Below are positions 1 through 12,800 of a stretch of 64,000 nt of DNA, in pieces (positions within the stretch are counted from its first letter, which is position 1; every line of letters begins with the position of its first letter). The translations under genes and the position numbers were made by a program. Below the pieces are notes generated by a model that was not told where the DNA came from, ran no database searches, and saw only the letters and a list, made by a program, of their open reading frames with translations. The DNA comes from Ryuthela nishihirai (lineage: Eukaryota > Arthropoda > Arachnida > Araneae > Heptathelidae), in assembly GCA_038380435.1 (NCBI GenBank), contig JAWZYU010000010.1, forward strand, positions 46,782,135 to 46,846,134, read 5' to 3'.

Positions 1-165
1 AGACTACAATCTGTCTCCCAACAGATGTTCCAGTGGGTCTCCTCCCCCAACCTTCCTTGCACACCATGGGCTAAATGGCCAGGTCACATGGACCCCGAAG
101 GCTCAGGCCATTTAGCCCATGGTGTGCAAAAAAGTGCCGCTTAGAGGTAAAACAACCCAACCCAA
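1..165 (+). mobile_element. SINE-A, 3' part with internal snap-back inversion
   Basis: The tail half of a SINE-A copy (CCCAACAG..GTTCCAGTGGGT to ACAACCCAAC). The piece at 58-105 is inverted relative to other copies. It forms 23-nt perfect arms (58-80 and 106-128) around a 25-nt loop. The head is off the window edge. Confidence 0.85.
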
Positions 166-3100
166 CCAGCAAATAAGTTACTGCTCTCCAAAAACATACA
201 TGGATATATCCAGGAGATATCTACTTCCAAAGCTTTTGAAATTATCAGTTTCGGAATGTTAAAATGAAATTGAAACTGGATTTCACAAGAATAACATATA
301 TTAAAAAAGCATGCAAAACCATTATGTAAGTTACTACGCAGTTGTGAATCTTTCAGTTTAAAGTATTCTTAACATATTTTAAAGAGGAGTACTGAGAAAA
401 ATAAAAATATTGATCAATTTACCCCAGGAATCTCCACATATGATGTCATGTGGGAAATCTGGATAAAAGCATTGAGGCTCCCAAGGCTGAAAAGTGGAAA
501 ACAGTTCATAATAGAGATTAAAATTTTGCCAAAATGTAACAGAAATATACAACTAAATGATAAAAAAAAAAGTCAATTTTAAATATAATTATAAAATCAC
601 ACATTGTGCAATTAAAGCAATGTGACGCGTTTGTTCTTCTGTTTGAATTTAGATTTAAGAAAAAGGAACATTAAAAATCATTTTTATTAAGTTCTTTTGT
701 TTTAAATTACTGCCCAATGAAATAATAATTTAAGATTTAATAGTACCTTATCGTCTTTCATCCTTATACTAGAATTATTGTAGATACTTAAATAAAAAAA
801 ATCTGCAACCTGTCATTCCATAACTGTTTATATATTTTACATCTTTCAAATTTATGTGTTTATGTATTTTTCTTAAAATTTTGCAGATCAGAAAGCTTGA
901 TATTGTAACATTAAAAAAAAAGGCAGGAAGAAGGTCATGATATCTGGAACACACGGAGTTGTTCAATATTGAATCCATTGGCATAACTACCATGTTTCCA
1001 ATATTCAGCTGAACCAGACCACTGCTCGACATTCTCACTCTTTGCTGTATTAGAAGCATACTATTAAATTTAACAGTTCAATAGTTATAAGAAATTTTGC
1101 GGAAAGTAAAACTCGAAGAGAAAATTATGTCAGATAGCACGTTTATAGTTATGTAATGTGATAGATGATAGAAGAAACTATGCAATCACGTATTTTCTGC
1201 TAAGAATTTCTCTGTTAGTGTTTGTTTCGTCTAATTTAGGAAGGCAGCCAATCTCAGAAAAACACGTAAAAAAAAATCATATGATGTGAAATCGTGTTAG
1301 TCAGACATAAAATTTCGCATAAAAATAATATAAAAAGTGGGGAATAAAAAAATATAGATAGTAATAGTAAAATAATATAAATAGTGGGGACTTAACTGAC
1401 ATATTTTTAATTTAATTCCTTCATTATGACTATACTTTGGTTAATGTTTTGTGCTTTTTATTTATGCATATTTTGTAAATTTAACTCATGATTACGAAAA
1501 CGTAACAATGATGGAAATGGAAACAAAACGTCAAAATGCAGTTTTACTATATGGTAAGCATATACCAGATTCTGAACAGGGAAATATTCCCCTCATACAC
1601 CTTGAAGTCGTTTCAGCAATTATAGGGGGCTTTTTCTTGAGTTTTTCAGTCGATCTTGCAATATTTCTTTGCGCTAACATACAACGATGTGCTCGTAAAA
1701 GTATAAACTCAACTTCTGTCACAACGAACAATCCAGTTTTATTATGAAACACTGAACTATTCCTACATATCAAGAATAAAATACACATTAACCAAAAAAT
1801 TTATATCAAGGTAGTATCGTTTACATGCCACTATAACATGCAACTACTGTTTTTAACCCCATCTTTTTTACCTTTATTAATGGGGAAAATCTGCATCATG
1901 CTTTCTATGGGCTAGCATCTATACATTCTGAAGAAAAGCAACCATACAGCTAGAAAAATTAAAAAACAACTCCCGTAGTAATGCAATGAAAATACTACTA
2001 TCCACTTTACTTTCATGTACTTAATATTTATAACTGGTAGCAGCAAAAGCAGTTGAACTAGATGCATGTTGTATTATTAGGCATGCTGCAAACATAACAC
2101 ATCTTTGCATTCCCACAATTCACATTTTAAACAATTTGCGTTTATATGTTTACAAGCAGCTAATTTCTCTTATTATTAAAAGGATTTTATTTTTATTCAT
2201 TGCAATAACTATTATCTTAGTCATTTAATGCTCAAGCATATGTATTGAAATACACACAAATGCATTATTAAATTCTAACCAGAACATTTTTTTTCTACTT
2301 CGCAATTCCACAATGACATTCCCATATCACACCACAAAATTTTAACTAAGCATATTCTACTGACGAAAATCAACTCTGCGTTTTTGTTATGTTATGCTAA
2401 TAATAATACGTTTCAAAGCACATCGCCTTTTTCTAGGTTTTTCTATCAACACACTACTACAGCTGCTAATGAAGAAAACATAACTTTATCTTACCATAGC
2501 ACTGTTGTTCTTGGTCAGCTAAAACGAATGCAAATAAAAAACGTAGCTGAAATAAATCATTAGAAGCAACATGTTCAATTGCTGAATAAATTAACTTTTG
2601 AAACAATGGAAAGTAATACTAAGGGCCATAAAATAATGGTGGAGAATATGCGATCGAATTGTTGGCAGATCGATTGAGAAATATTCACAGTAGAATTCTG
2701 AGTGATCAATTAATTGTAAAAATATCATAGCTGCTTTGATTTGTTCTTGGAAATTAAGAAAAAAGGTTCATTTTTAGCATCTACCTGTGTCGATTCTTTT
2801 AAAGCAAATATTCAAGCTCCACAACAGATAATATTCAATTAGGAATATTTTGCCTGGAAGTTGAGTATCCTTGTATGTCTTGGTCATGGGAAAAAGACTA
2901 AGGTATGCAAAAATAAGTGACATCTATACCATAATTACATGAAAAAATATCGATACAGTTATATGGTACCATAATTATATAATAAAAAACACTGGCTCTT
3001 GTTTATTGCCTATTCAATAAGCTAGCGCCGGTATTTTTTTTTATCTCAGTTTCTTTAAATAACGAAGATTTCATAATTTTGAAAATGACCTGCGCAAACA

Positions 3101-3240
3101 AATAGATTTTAATGACATAATTGAATAATGTGCTTCCAAAAGAGCTAGACAGTTATAATAGACAAATAATGACCCATTTATCCCATTTTTTCTCCAAAGA
3201 GGGACCAGCAAAACTCTCATCCGCCCCTGTATATCGGGCC
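166..3240. other. GARNL3 intron or downstream AT-rich DNA
   Basis: Apart from the orphan ORF at 1505-1747 I see only A/T-rich low-complexity sequence. No exon-like homology to the GARNL3 C-terminus was found on either strand. Confidence 0.6.
1505..1747 (+). other. Orphan ORF with a membrane segment
   Basis: An open frame on + extends back to 1451; a likely start cluster is ATGATGGAAATG near 1508. The C-terminal half has a hydrophobic stretch (VVSAIIGGFFLSF..LAIFLC) followed by a basic QRCARKS tail, like a single-pass membrane protein. I do not recognise it. It could be a stray exon of an antisense nested gene, a transposon relic or chance. No homologue or splice context was established. Confidence 0.2.
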
Positions 3241-3244
3241 AATA

Positions 3245-3766
3245 TAAAAAAAATTACCCATATTTTATAATGTTACATTTTATTAAATAATTATGTAAGA
3301 AATAAATTGTTTGTACAAAACGTCAAGGAATTCTCAAAGTTTTCTTGTTATGACGGCGTGGAATTAATATCCCATCAAATGTCTGAAATGGCAAATTTCC
3401 AAATCGATTGAGTAGTAGTGGTGAATCCATCATCTTGACCTTGAGAAGTCATCATCGAACTACTTCATTTCGTTTTTTTTTTTGGGGGGGGGGGGGTAAA
3501 ATATAGTTTAGTCCGAAAATGTTTCATAATTTACAGCATTTAAAATAAAGAATCACTGCAGTTGTTTCAAATGTTACACCAAAATGCTGAGACGAGTATG
3601 GACGGAAGTTGAATATTACTCCATATGGTGACCAAATTGAAGTCTATTAAAACGAAACTTCCGAGTTTCTTTATATTTTGCACACAAAATCACTTTTTTT
3701 TAGCTAATTATTTAGTAAAATATTGAACTTAAAAAATGTGTATTCTATTAAAATCACTCTCTATAG
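3245..3766 (+). mobile_element. Mariner-like relic, family C copy 1
   Basis: Shares with 14941-15474 and 21490-21830 the blocks TTGTTATGAC, GAATCACTGCAG and ATGCTGAG, and ends near AAAATCACTCT. The + reading around ATGCTGAGACGAGTATGG gives MLRRVWTEVEY, the usual C-terminal end of one mariner-like transposase group. Stops and indels show it is dead. A T12-G14 homopolymer sits at about 3471-3496. Confidence 0.5.
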
Positions 3767-4259
3767 TTTAGGAAGTTTTGATATTCATAAACGTTATCCA
3801 TTTTTTCCCTTTCCAATAAGGTTGAAATATATATGACTGTCGAATGAGGTGAACACATTTTATTTTTTTAACATACACTTTATTTTTATTATCATACATT
3901 TTATTTTTATCAACATTTTCTTAAATTTAAGTTTTTGTTGTAGCTATTGCTTTTAGAAGACAGAATTCTACCTTCCCTGCCTCTTCATTCTGATCTTGAT
4001 GATCACTTTTAAACCGAACATTTTTACACCAAAAAATAATAAACATATAATACTAAATGATCGTGTAAGGCATACATTCGATGCTTTAGTTCAAGAAAGT
4101 TACTCTACTTCCTCATGGGCATTACCGATCACAGAAAGAAATTTCATATCTTGTAGAACAATATCAAACTTCGAAGTTTTTTTGGCTGCAGTAATGGCAG
4201 TGATTCAGTTATGTTTATATTTCAATGACGTCACTGGATTTCCATTGCAGTAATATATC

Positions 4260-4445
4260 GTAGAAACTAATTTCCCCTCCGTTTTTGGTAGCTTTAAAAA
4301 TTTTCTTGAAAAATGCATTAAATATACATAAGTTTAATATTATTTTGTTTCTATTACCTTTATTAATATTCTGAATGAGAATATTTCAGATATAGGGGGA
4401 GAGGCATGGCCCTCCCCCTATATCTGGCCCTGCATACAATAAGCA
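4260..4445. repeat. Repeat family D copy with G-rich hairpin
   Basis: AAATATACATAAGTTTAAT and flanking text recur near 24220 and 55470. The copy ends in an imperfect hairpin at 4387-4426 (arms CAGATATAGGGGGAG and its complement around GGCATGG). Confidence 0.45.
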
Positions 4446-5164
4446 AAGAATTTAGGGGAATAATTTTAAATTGTCAGTAAAATGTGTCCAACCAAAACGG
4501 TTCTCTTTATATAGATAATTTTTTTCGTTAACTGTTGTTAGTGCTATTGTTTTCTCTCCATTTTTTGAATAATTTCCTACTTTTAACAATCGACTGGATG
4601 ACACTATTGCACATATTTCTCATCATCGTATAAAATAACCGATGGAATAATTACGGGCTAAAGGTGATGCAAATTATATTTCAGTGCATTTATCGTTAAC
4701 TTTTGGCCACCAATATTTATTTTAAATATTAACTATAAAATATTTTCTGTGGAATAAGTAAATAATAGAAATTATTTTTACTAATGAACATTGAAGTTAT
4801 TTATCGAATGAAACGAAGGCTCGTGATCGTACTGAAACTTTTGCCTTTCATGCGCGGTACGTAACAAATTCGCGATGAGCAGAATTGATGATTTTCATTT
4901 TTAATAAATAAATTCCTTATATAAAAAGTGTGGAGAAAATTAGAAGAGGAGTTACATTCTCTGTACATAACCGAAATATCAGCGATATCTAAGACGGCGA
5001 AACATTGACTGCTGCTGAAGCACAGATCCACGAATTGTGTTTGATCGGATGGAAATACTTAGTACTTCCAACCATGGTGGCATAAGTTTCTTGCTTCCAA
5101 TGGCCATTTATTGCTTAGTTGTGAGGGAACATAACGCTTTTTTTTGTCTCTTTACTGAATCTTG

Positions 5165-5250
5165 ACATTTTTCCCATGAGGTGCTTTTTCTCTGAGATTT
5201 TTTTTTCATTTTCCCATGAGGTGCTTTTACTCCCATGAGGAGTACTCTGC
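5165..5250. repeat. Short triplicate CCCATGAGG
   Basis: CCCATGAGGTGCTTTT occurs twice and CCCATGAGGAGTACT once within 80 bp, a small local duplication. Confidence 0.6.
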
Positions 5251-5564
5251 AGATATAATGTTCAATTACAGTGTGCATGGATCAATTTATATAGTTATAT
5301 AAACCTACGTCTCAAGTTTCGTAGAACTAAATCTGCTTCTTATCATTTTGATCAATATTTGATTAAAGCGTACTTATTCCTGCTTTTTAATATCCTTCTA
5401 TTTGATTCTCAGGATATCGTTATCTTTAAAGTTCATCGTCGGAACTGTAATCGTTTTTCCGTTCTTTTAGTAAAAAGTTAACGTAACACAGAATCTAACT
5501 GTTCCATTAGATTTCTTCCCTTTCTATACAGGCAGTTTTAATATAATGGCAATAAAATCACCCT

Positions 5565-5768
5565 TCAAGCCGCTGTTTGTCACAGAGATCTAACAGGTGG
5601 CTATGAATATAAAATGAAAGAAAATATCTCTGAGGGAAACGAGATCTAAGCAAAAAGAAAAAAAATATTTATTCCAAAATAGGGACTTCAAACCAGATTC
5701 CTTTGAACCACAACCAAGCGCGCTAACGACTCAACCAGAATATTTGCAAGTTGATTAATTATTTCAAT
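5565..5768 (-). mobile_element. SINE-B, decayed copy
   Basis: Read on the minus strand it has a tRNA-like head (GTTAGCGCGCTTGG-like) near 5760-5690. It ends with the family 3' block resembling AGACCTCTGTG..CAGCTGCTTG near 5570. Confidence 0.5.
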
Positions 5769-6217
5769 TTTTTTTTTCTAATTAGAATTTGAATCGGCGC
5801 TCTTGGTCTTTACTGATTTGATATCGTAGAAACTAATTCTATGATAATTAGATAAGATGTTACGAGAATATCTCATATTTTACTCTTCTTTAGTTATGAA
5901 ACGGTAAGTTAGTATTCTGAACAGAAAATTCTGTTTCTTATGGCAAATATGCTCAGCAACTTTGACTATACACCTAAATTTAGCCAAAAAACTTGTTCTT
6001 TTTAATTCCTTTAACTTCAAATAATTAATATACACTATATTTCGAGATTAAAACTTTTTTTTATTCAATTCCCACGAAAGAAAGAATTATATAAACGTAC
6101 TTATCATTGTCATTTTGCTACTACGATAAACTCAATAAATTACTATGTTCACTATGAAAAGGTTAATTACTTCTAAAGCAGGCGCTTTAGAGGTAATTAA
6201 CCTATTTAATTAATTAT

Positions 6218-6376
6218 TTATTAATCATAGAGACCTAACAGCAGCCTGTCAGGATATAGACATAAAATGATCTGGGACACTTTAACGAATAAACATCTAC
6301 AGCTTATCAGAGGCTCGAACCCTGGACATTGCGATCTGAAGTCAAACACATTAACCTCTCAACCCCGTGACTTGAC
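6218..6376 (-). mobile_element. tRNA-derived SINE-B-like copy, decayed
   Basis: The minus strand shows a B-box-like CCAGGGTTCGAGCC (6307-6320) downstream of a GGTTAATGTG A-box-like part, and a tail with CCTGACAGGCTGC. It is diverged, and family assignment is by layout only. Confidence 0.4.
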
Positions 6377-6745
6377 ATTGGTTAGAAATATTAAATCATT
6401 ATCTTGGTCTCCGTAAGAAAATACTACCATCGTCACATGCAACCTTCATGCAACTCTGTGTAAAAAATAAACTGGTCTTCTTTCCTTCTACCTCGAAAAG
6501 ACCAACAGTCGTAGTTTTTCAATAACTCAAGATAATAATCTACCCAGCAAAACTAATTATTCTTCGAAGAAATGAATTAAACGAAGTGACAGTTTATGCT
6601 GACAAACTTGCTAACATCACTAATACGAAAAAAAAAAAAACCCAGAAAAGCTTACATTGACACACACATGTAATTAAACAATAGGAAGATTTCAATGTGG
6701 CATTTACAATAAGTAAAAACACGAAGTAATTAAAATTTCCCTCAC

Positions 6746-6820
6746 CTCTCGTTTAAAGAGACTCGTCGTCGCCAAGCTGGTCGGAGCATCTCCTTTCACA
6801 ATAGTATCAAGCTTCAGAGC
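6746..6820 (-). CDS. GARNL3: GARNL3 exon j (last exon seen)
   Basis: 25 codons, phase 0: [20 protein letters not shown], then LFKRE. It continues directly from the RIGQ of the previous exon, as in GARNL3. The acceptor is TTATTTTCAG and the donor GTGAGG. The following exons of the CNH part were not found in 1-6745. Confidence 0.92.
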
Positions 6821-9800
6821 CTGAAAATAAATGTCTTTTTTAATTAAATCTAACGAAAAGGTGTCTGGATTTTCAACAACAGGGAAGAACACATTCCATT
6901 CTGCCATCAAATGAGAAAAGATGCTGCTTTCATTAATTCACACAATAAACGGCAATAAGATATAAAAATGCAAGATATTAGACAATATTACTAGACATGC
7001 TTCTTTGCTTTTTTTATTTAGTCTACTCGAAAACGAAGCTTTTGTGCTTTTTTTAAGCGTGCTTTTATTTTCTACTTCTGTGATTAATTTGTCCAAAAAT
7101 CGTGTAATGTTTCTGATACCAAATGTTTATCAATGTGATTCGACTGTGGAACAGTAAACTGAAATGTTACGTGAGGTCGTGATCTTCTTAACAGTAAGCT
7201 GTGTTGTTGTACTTCTGAGCGGGGGAGGAGGAGGGGGATCTCAGTCGGTAGCGCGCCAGGCTCGTAATCTTCAGTTACCAATCCCGCCTGGACCAGAGTT
7301 GAGATTTATCTCCGCAAAACTCCCCGCCCTGCCCTCGGTCAGGAGGAGCTTGGAAAGGACGCCGTACATCGAATGGGACGTTAAGCCGTGTTCCGTGTGC
7401 GGGAGAACCATACCCTGTGCACATTAGAGAACACGCTGGGTGGCCTTGATGGAACACTATCCCCCAACAGCGGTCCAGTGGGTCTTCTCCCCCAGTCTTC
7501 TCTGAGATCTCGAGGTCTTTGTGACTTGGTCATTTAACTGAATGTGTGCGAAAAAGTGCCGCTCAGAGATAAAACAATCCAATCTCTGAGCGGAACTTTT
7601 ATGTAATGGATTAATACCAGGTCACAAGGACCCGAACGGTTCAAAAAAGATTGGGGAAACGGATCCACTAGCAGCTGTTAGGAGATAGATGAAAGCCTCC
7701 CCGTGAAAGATATCAAAGCCAACTATCTTAACGTGCACAGAATATGGCTCTCTTGCACACAGGGCCACTCCTTTACGTCGCATCCGACGGGCGGCAGCCT
7801 TTCCAAGCCCAAAGGTCTCCCCTTTCTCACAGAGGGCAGAATGGGGGTTAGCGGAAATAAATATCAAAGCTGACACGGTTGGGACTCGAATCTAGGAAAT
7901 GCAGATTGCGAACTTGGCACGCTACCGGTCAAGCCAACCCCTACCCCAGCCTGTGCTTCGATTGAAATATGTGAAACACTTACATCTGAGCTCGAGTGTT
8001 TGCCACAATTTAAAATAATAATTTCTAGCTTTAACAACACCGTTTGGGGCACTCGTTGGGTACTCGTAAGATACTGTGATTTGAGGTAAAATAATGTATT
8101 TTTGGATGGGTAATTATTATTGTTTGAAGATATAAATTAGATCTATTTCAGATTCTAGATTGCAACAATTTTACAATTGCAACAGTTTATTTTGCAACAG
8201 TTTATTCACATTTTTCATTATTATTATATTGCAAGAGTTATTATTATTTAATTTTATTATTATTGTATTGCAACAGTTTATTCACATTTTTCAAGTACAG
8301 GGCATTGTTACATTTCACATTTGAAATTTACTTACATGAATCATTGTAATATTTTTACATTTCATTTCAACAATATATTTCCAGCAATATAATGTACAAT
8401 GCACTCTATGTTATTACAATTTAGTATATATCCACTGTAGTAAACTCTTTTGTGGGGTACTAATATTATTGATTATAAACTTTCATTTTACAGACGTGGC
8501 TAACAGTATGGCAATTTTTATGTTTATTACAAGCAAACCTGGTGTAAAAATATAGAGGTTTGTTTAAAAATATTGAAAATTTTCATGCTTCAGATCAAAT
8601 GTTATCCATTTTTTAATTTCTTTGATAAATTCATTTTATATATTAAATGTTTTATACAACTTAGGATCAGATTGTAAATTTTCACAGCTAAATAAATATA
8701 ATATCTGGTGACAAATTTTTCTTAACTCTAAACTCTTCTATTAACAGATTTTCTGACAACCTGGCATCTACTACAAAATGTCTAATTTTTTGTTTGTTCC
8801 AAGATTTCTGCAAATGTTTCATTGAGTTAAATATGCATAATTCTCTTAATTTCATAATTTCTAGTTACCGGTAACATTGATTTACATTCCCTTCTTCTTT
8901 TTCCCATAATACATCAAATTATACGATTTTGAACTCCTTCTAGTGGCTGCCTGCATGGGCTGACGAGTCCAAAAGCCCTTTCTACGACTATTTACAACTA
9001 ACCTTGGGCACGAGTGTGGGTGCTGGAGACTACGGCAGCGAGAATAAGCAACAGTCTCGAGCGTCGCTGTCAAACAGAAAGGACGTTTGAACACTCGTCA
9101 AGGAACACCGCTGTTACTCAAACAAAACCCTTAAGTAGAAGGTTCGATTCTATGTGAGAATCAAAGTTCAGAATCAAAGTTCGGTTATGTAAGAAACCAC
9201 GTACAGTTCTATGTGAACTGAGGTGATTATGTGTGAACCTGATAGTAGGCGAGGATTAAATATCCTTTCGCCGAGTTTGAGGTCGGTAAAGCGAGAATCT
9301 GTAAAGGGCAGATCTCCAACTCATTGCATAATTGCTTGCAGCAGTAAAGGCCTACGGAGTCGAGCGCATCCTTAGCATGTGATTGTATATAAATGTGAAA
9401 AAGCTGTGTCGTCCCTATACAACTCTCATGCGTCCAAACATCACTTGGCTCAGCAAGTCTGAGGCATACGTCGGTACGGGTGTAATAAACGCGAACTTGT
9501 TATTTCATCTAAGTAACGGTGAATTTAAGTAAGGAATTAGTTAATCGTCTTCTACTATAGAGTGGTTAATCGTTCGCCATCACGGCGCCCCCTACCCTCG
9601 TTCTCTGTCAGTAGGCGACACCTATGGGTTTGGAAAGGCCGCGTCCGTCGGATGTTGGCCTTGTGTGCCCGAGAGCCATACCGTAAACACGTCGTTGTGA
9701 CCTGTTCAATTAGCCTATTGTGCGCAGAAAATTACGAGTTAGAGGTAAAGCAGCCCAACCAAAATATAAATTTGACTTCTGAAGAAATGTTAAGCTTTTT

Positions 9801-12800
9801 TATACATGAAACTATTTTTAACAAAATTTATTGAAATGGAAAAAAAGTTATGCATAATAATTGAAATATAAACCTATAATAAATGGAAACTTGAAATAAA
9901 AATAAAATTAATGCTTTTAATGAAGTAGGAGTTAAAATTACTACAAACGTCCTTTGAACTATTTAGCTTTAATTGATATTTTTTTGTTTTTGTGTTTTGA
10001 AAACCTAAACGATTTCAGTTGCTATGTTCTCAAAGCCTAAGCTTTTTCAGTGTTTTATTCTAAAGCAGCAGAAAGAATAATTTTGTCAAATCGTGACAAA
10101 ATAGAAGCGATATTGCCCTTCCTATTTTATCACTTTTTGGCGAAATCAGAACCTTTCTGATGCATTAGAGCAGTGGTTCTCATCTTTTTATGCTTCACGT
10201 ACCTCCTGAAAATGTGTATGTAACTGGCGTACCCCTTATACAGATAGATAAAACTATAGTTATAGTATAATAATGCCAACTTAGCGACTTTGTTACTAAA
10301 TCTAGCGACCTTTGAACTCTCACTGCGTACCCCAAAAAAATTTACCACGTACCCAACGTTGAGAACCCCTGCATTAGAGCAAAGTTTCTCAATGTAAATG
10401 ACGTTTATATTCAAGTATGAATCGTTACAAGAAGAGCAAAAAAACTAAATTTCATACTAGGAATATTTTTCACGAACATTTCACAAGATGTACAGTGTCT
10501 TTAAATTATAGCAAATGTTGTGAAAAATATTATTATTTTGAGATGAAAATTTTGGTCTCGTAAATACTTTACGAGACGAAAATGCGTCTTCTAATTTCAA
10601 ATTTAAGGTATTTAGAAATCGTACATAAAAAAGAGAAAAAAAAGGCAACAAAAATTTCTACTCACTATAAATGGGAAATTAGAAACTTTAATATTAGAAG
10701 CTCACTATAAATTATTAAGAAATTAGAAGCTCACTATAATGAGAAATTAGAAACGTTTAAAACGGGTTACTATTGAAAAGAATAATTTGTTGCATTTTTC
10801 TCATTATCAGAAAACTATCGTTTTTAAAAACAACAATTGTTGATTTTAATTTAAGAGTTGTCTTTTTTAAAATAATCATTATAAAAAAAAGCAACAAAAA
10901 TTTCTACTCACTATAAATGAGAAATTAGAAGCTTCGTTTACGTTTACAATGGGTTACTATTGAAAAGAATAATTTGTTGCATTTTTCTCATTATCAGAAA
11001 ACTATAGTTTTTAAAAACAACCATTGCTGATTTTAATTTAAGAGTTGTCTTTTTTTAAATAATGATTAAAATCTTTATGCGAACAGAAAACAAGACGCTA
11101 CTACTTTTTCCCTTTAAAAGACCTACCTGACCGATTCTGACAAATTCCACTTGTCTAGCTTCTTCTTTCCTTCTGGATGTTTTAGATGCATCAGGCAACA
11201 CATCACTGAATGCTCGCCTGTTTAGCATTGTCTGTATCAGAGAAAAAAAAAACATTACTGTTAAAAATACTCAAAGTAAAAAAATATTCACAATTTCTTA
11301 TATACTTTGCTCTATTAAAAAAATGCTGAAAAAAACTTCTTAAATTGCTTCTTAATGGAAAGGAAAAAAAATGCAAATTAAAAAGCAGAGCAGGTAGCTG
11401 GAAAAAGTAAAAACCTCTCAAGAATAAAGAGCTCAATGTTTATGCACTGCCTGATTAGAAAATTAGAAACTCTGGAATTATTTACATGCTGATTTACTGT
11501 AACTGAAATAAATAGCACAGATATGAAAAGGAGGTCACATATGATGATCACGTGATCACTTAAATGCAAATAATATATTCACTGGCCAATATTGGAACAC
11601 AAGATGGGAAAGGGTTGTTGGGTTGTTTTACCTCTGAGCGGCACTTTTTTTTGCACACCATGGGCTAAATGGCCAGGTCACAAGGACCCTGAAGGCTCAG
11701 AGAAGGTTGGGGGAGGGGACCCACTGGACAGCTGTTGGGAGACAGATGGTATCCTCCCATCAAAGCCATCCAGCGTGTTCTTTAACGTGCACAGGGTATG
11801 GTTCTCCTGCACGCGAAAACACTGCTTAACGTTCCATCCGACGGACGGAGGCCTTTCCAAGCCCATCGGTGTCCCCTACTGACCGTGAACAGGGCGGGGA
11901 GTTTTGCGGAGTTAAGTCTCAACGCTGACCCAGCTGGGACTCGAACCTGGGAACTGCAGATTACAAGCCTGACGCGCTACCGACTGAGCCACCCCCGCCC
12001 CAAGATGAGAAAGACTTGGGAGATAATTGACTACTAAAGAGGTGTTATTGCTGGTAATCGAAATTGCTGGTGGGATCCTAACCAAACCAGTGAAAATTCA
12101 CACACAGGATCACATGACCACTCACGGTTGTCATCTTTAAAGTGCATAGAAGATGGTTATCAGACGGATACTCAAAGACAGGAAGGAGTAATGATGTCCT
12201 AAAATAGGAGAAAGACTATAGAGTGTTACAGAGGCATGTAAAGTCAAATCAATGTTCGACTGTGAACAAAAATGTTCAATGCTTTTAACACAGGCCAAGA
12301 TCAATCAATCTCAATGTGAACAGTGAGAAAGTAACTCAGATAATTGAGTTCGGCAATCTGTACCCTATTTGGAAACATTTGGTGTCAGCCAAAAATCAAA
12401 ATGCGAGCTTCAATTGTACTACAAGAGGTGTGAGTGAACGGTAGAGGACTAGAAAAAGGTTGTGATCAGATGAATCGTTATGTGGAAGAACTAGAGTGTG
12501 GCGTCAACTGCATGAGGCGATGGACCCTCTCATGTGTCACATCCACTTAAAGAACTTCTGGAGGGGGAAGTCATGATGGCAGGATTGTTTACATGACACA
12601 GATTGGTGTATTAATATGTGTTGCAGCATATTTAAACAACATATCCGATAATGTACATCCTATTATACTTAATTTCTTTTTATTTGCAACGTATGGAATA
12701 GAAAAGGGTCCTAGAAACAACTTTCAGTTTCTACCGGCCTTCTTGTACAAGGACATGCCCTACTAAGACCGAAGTCACTGCTCACACTGCCTCAGATAAA

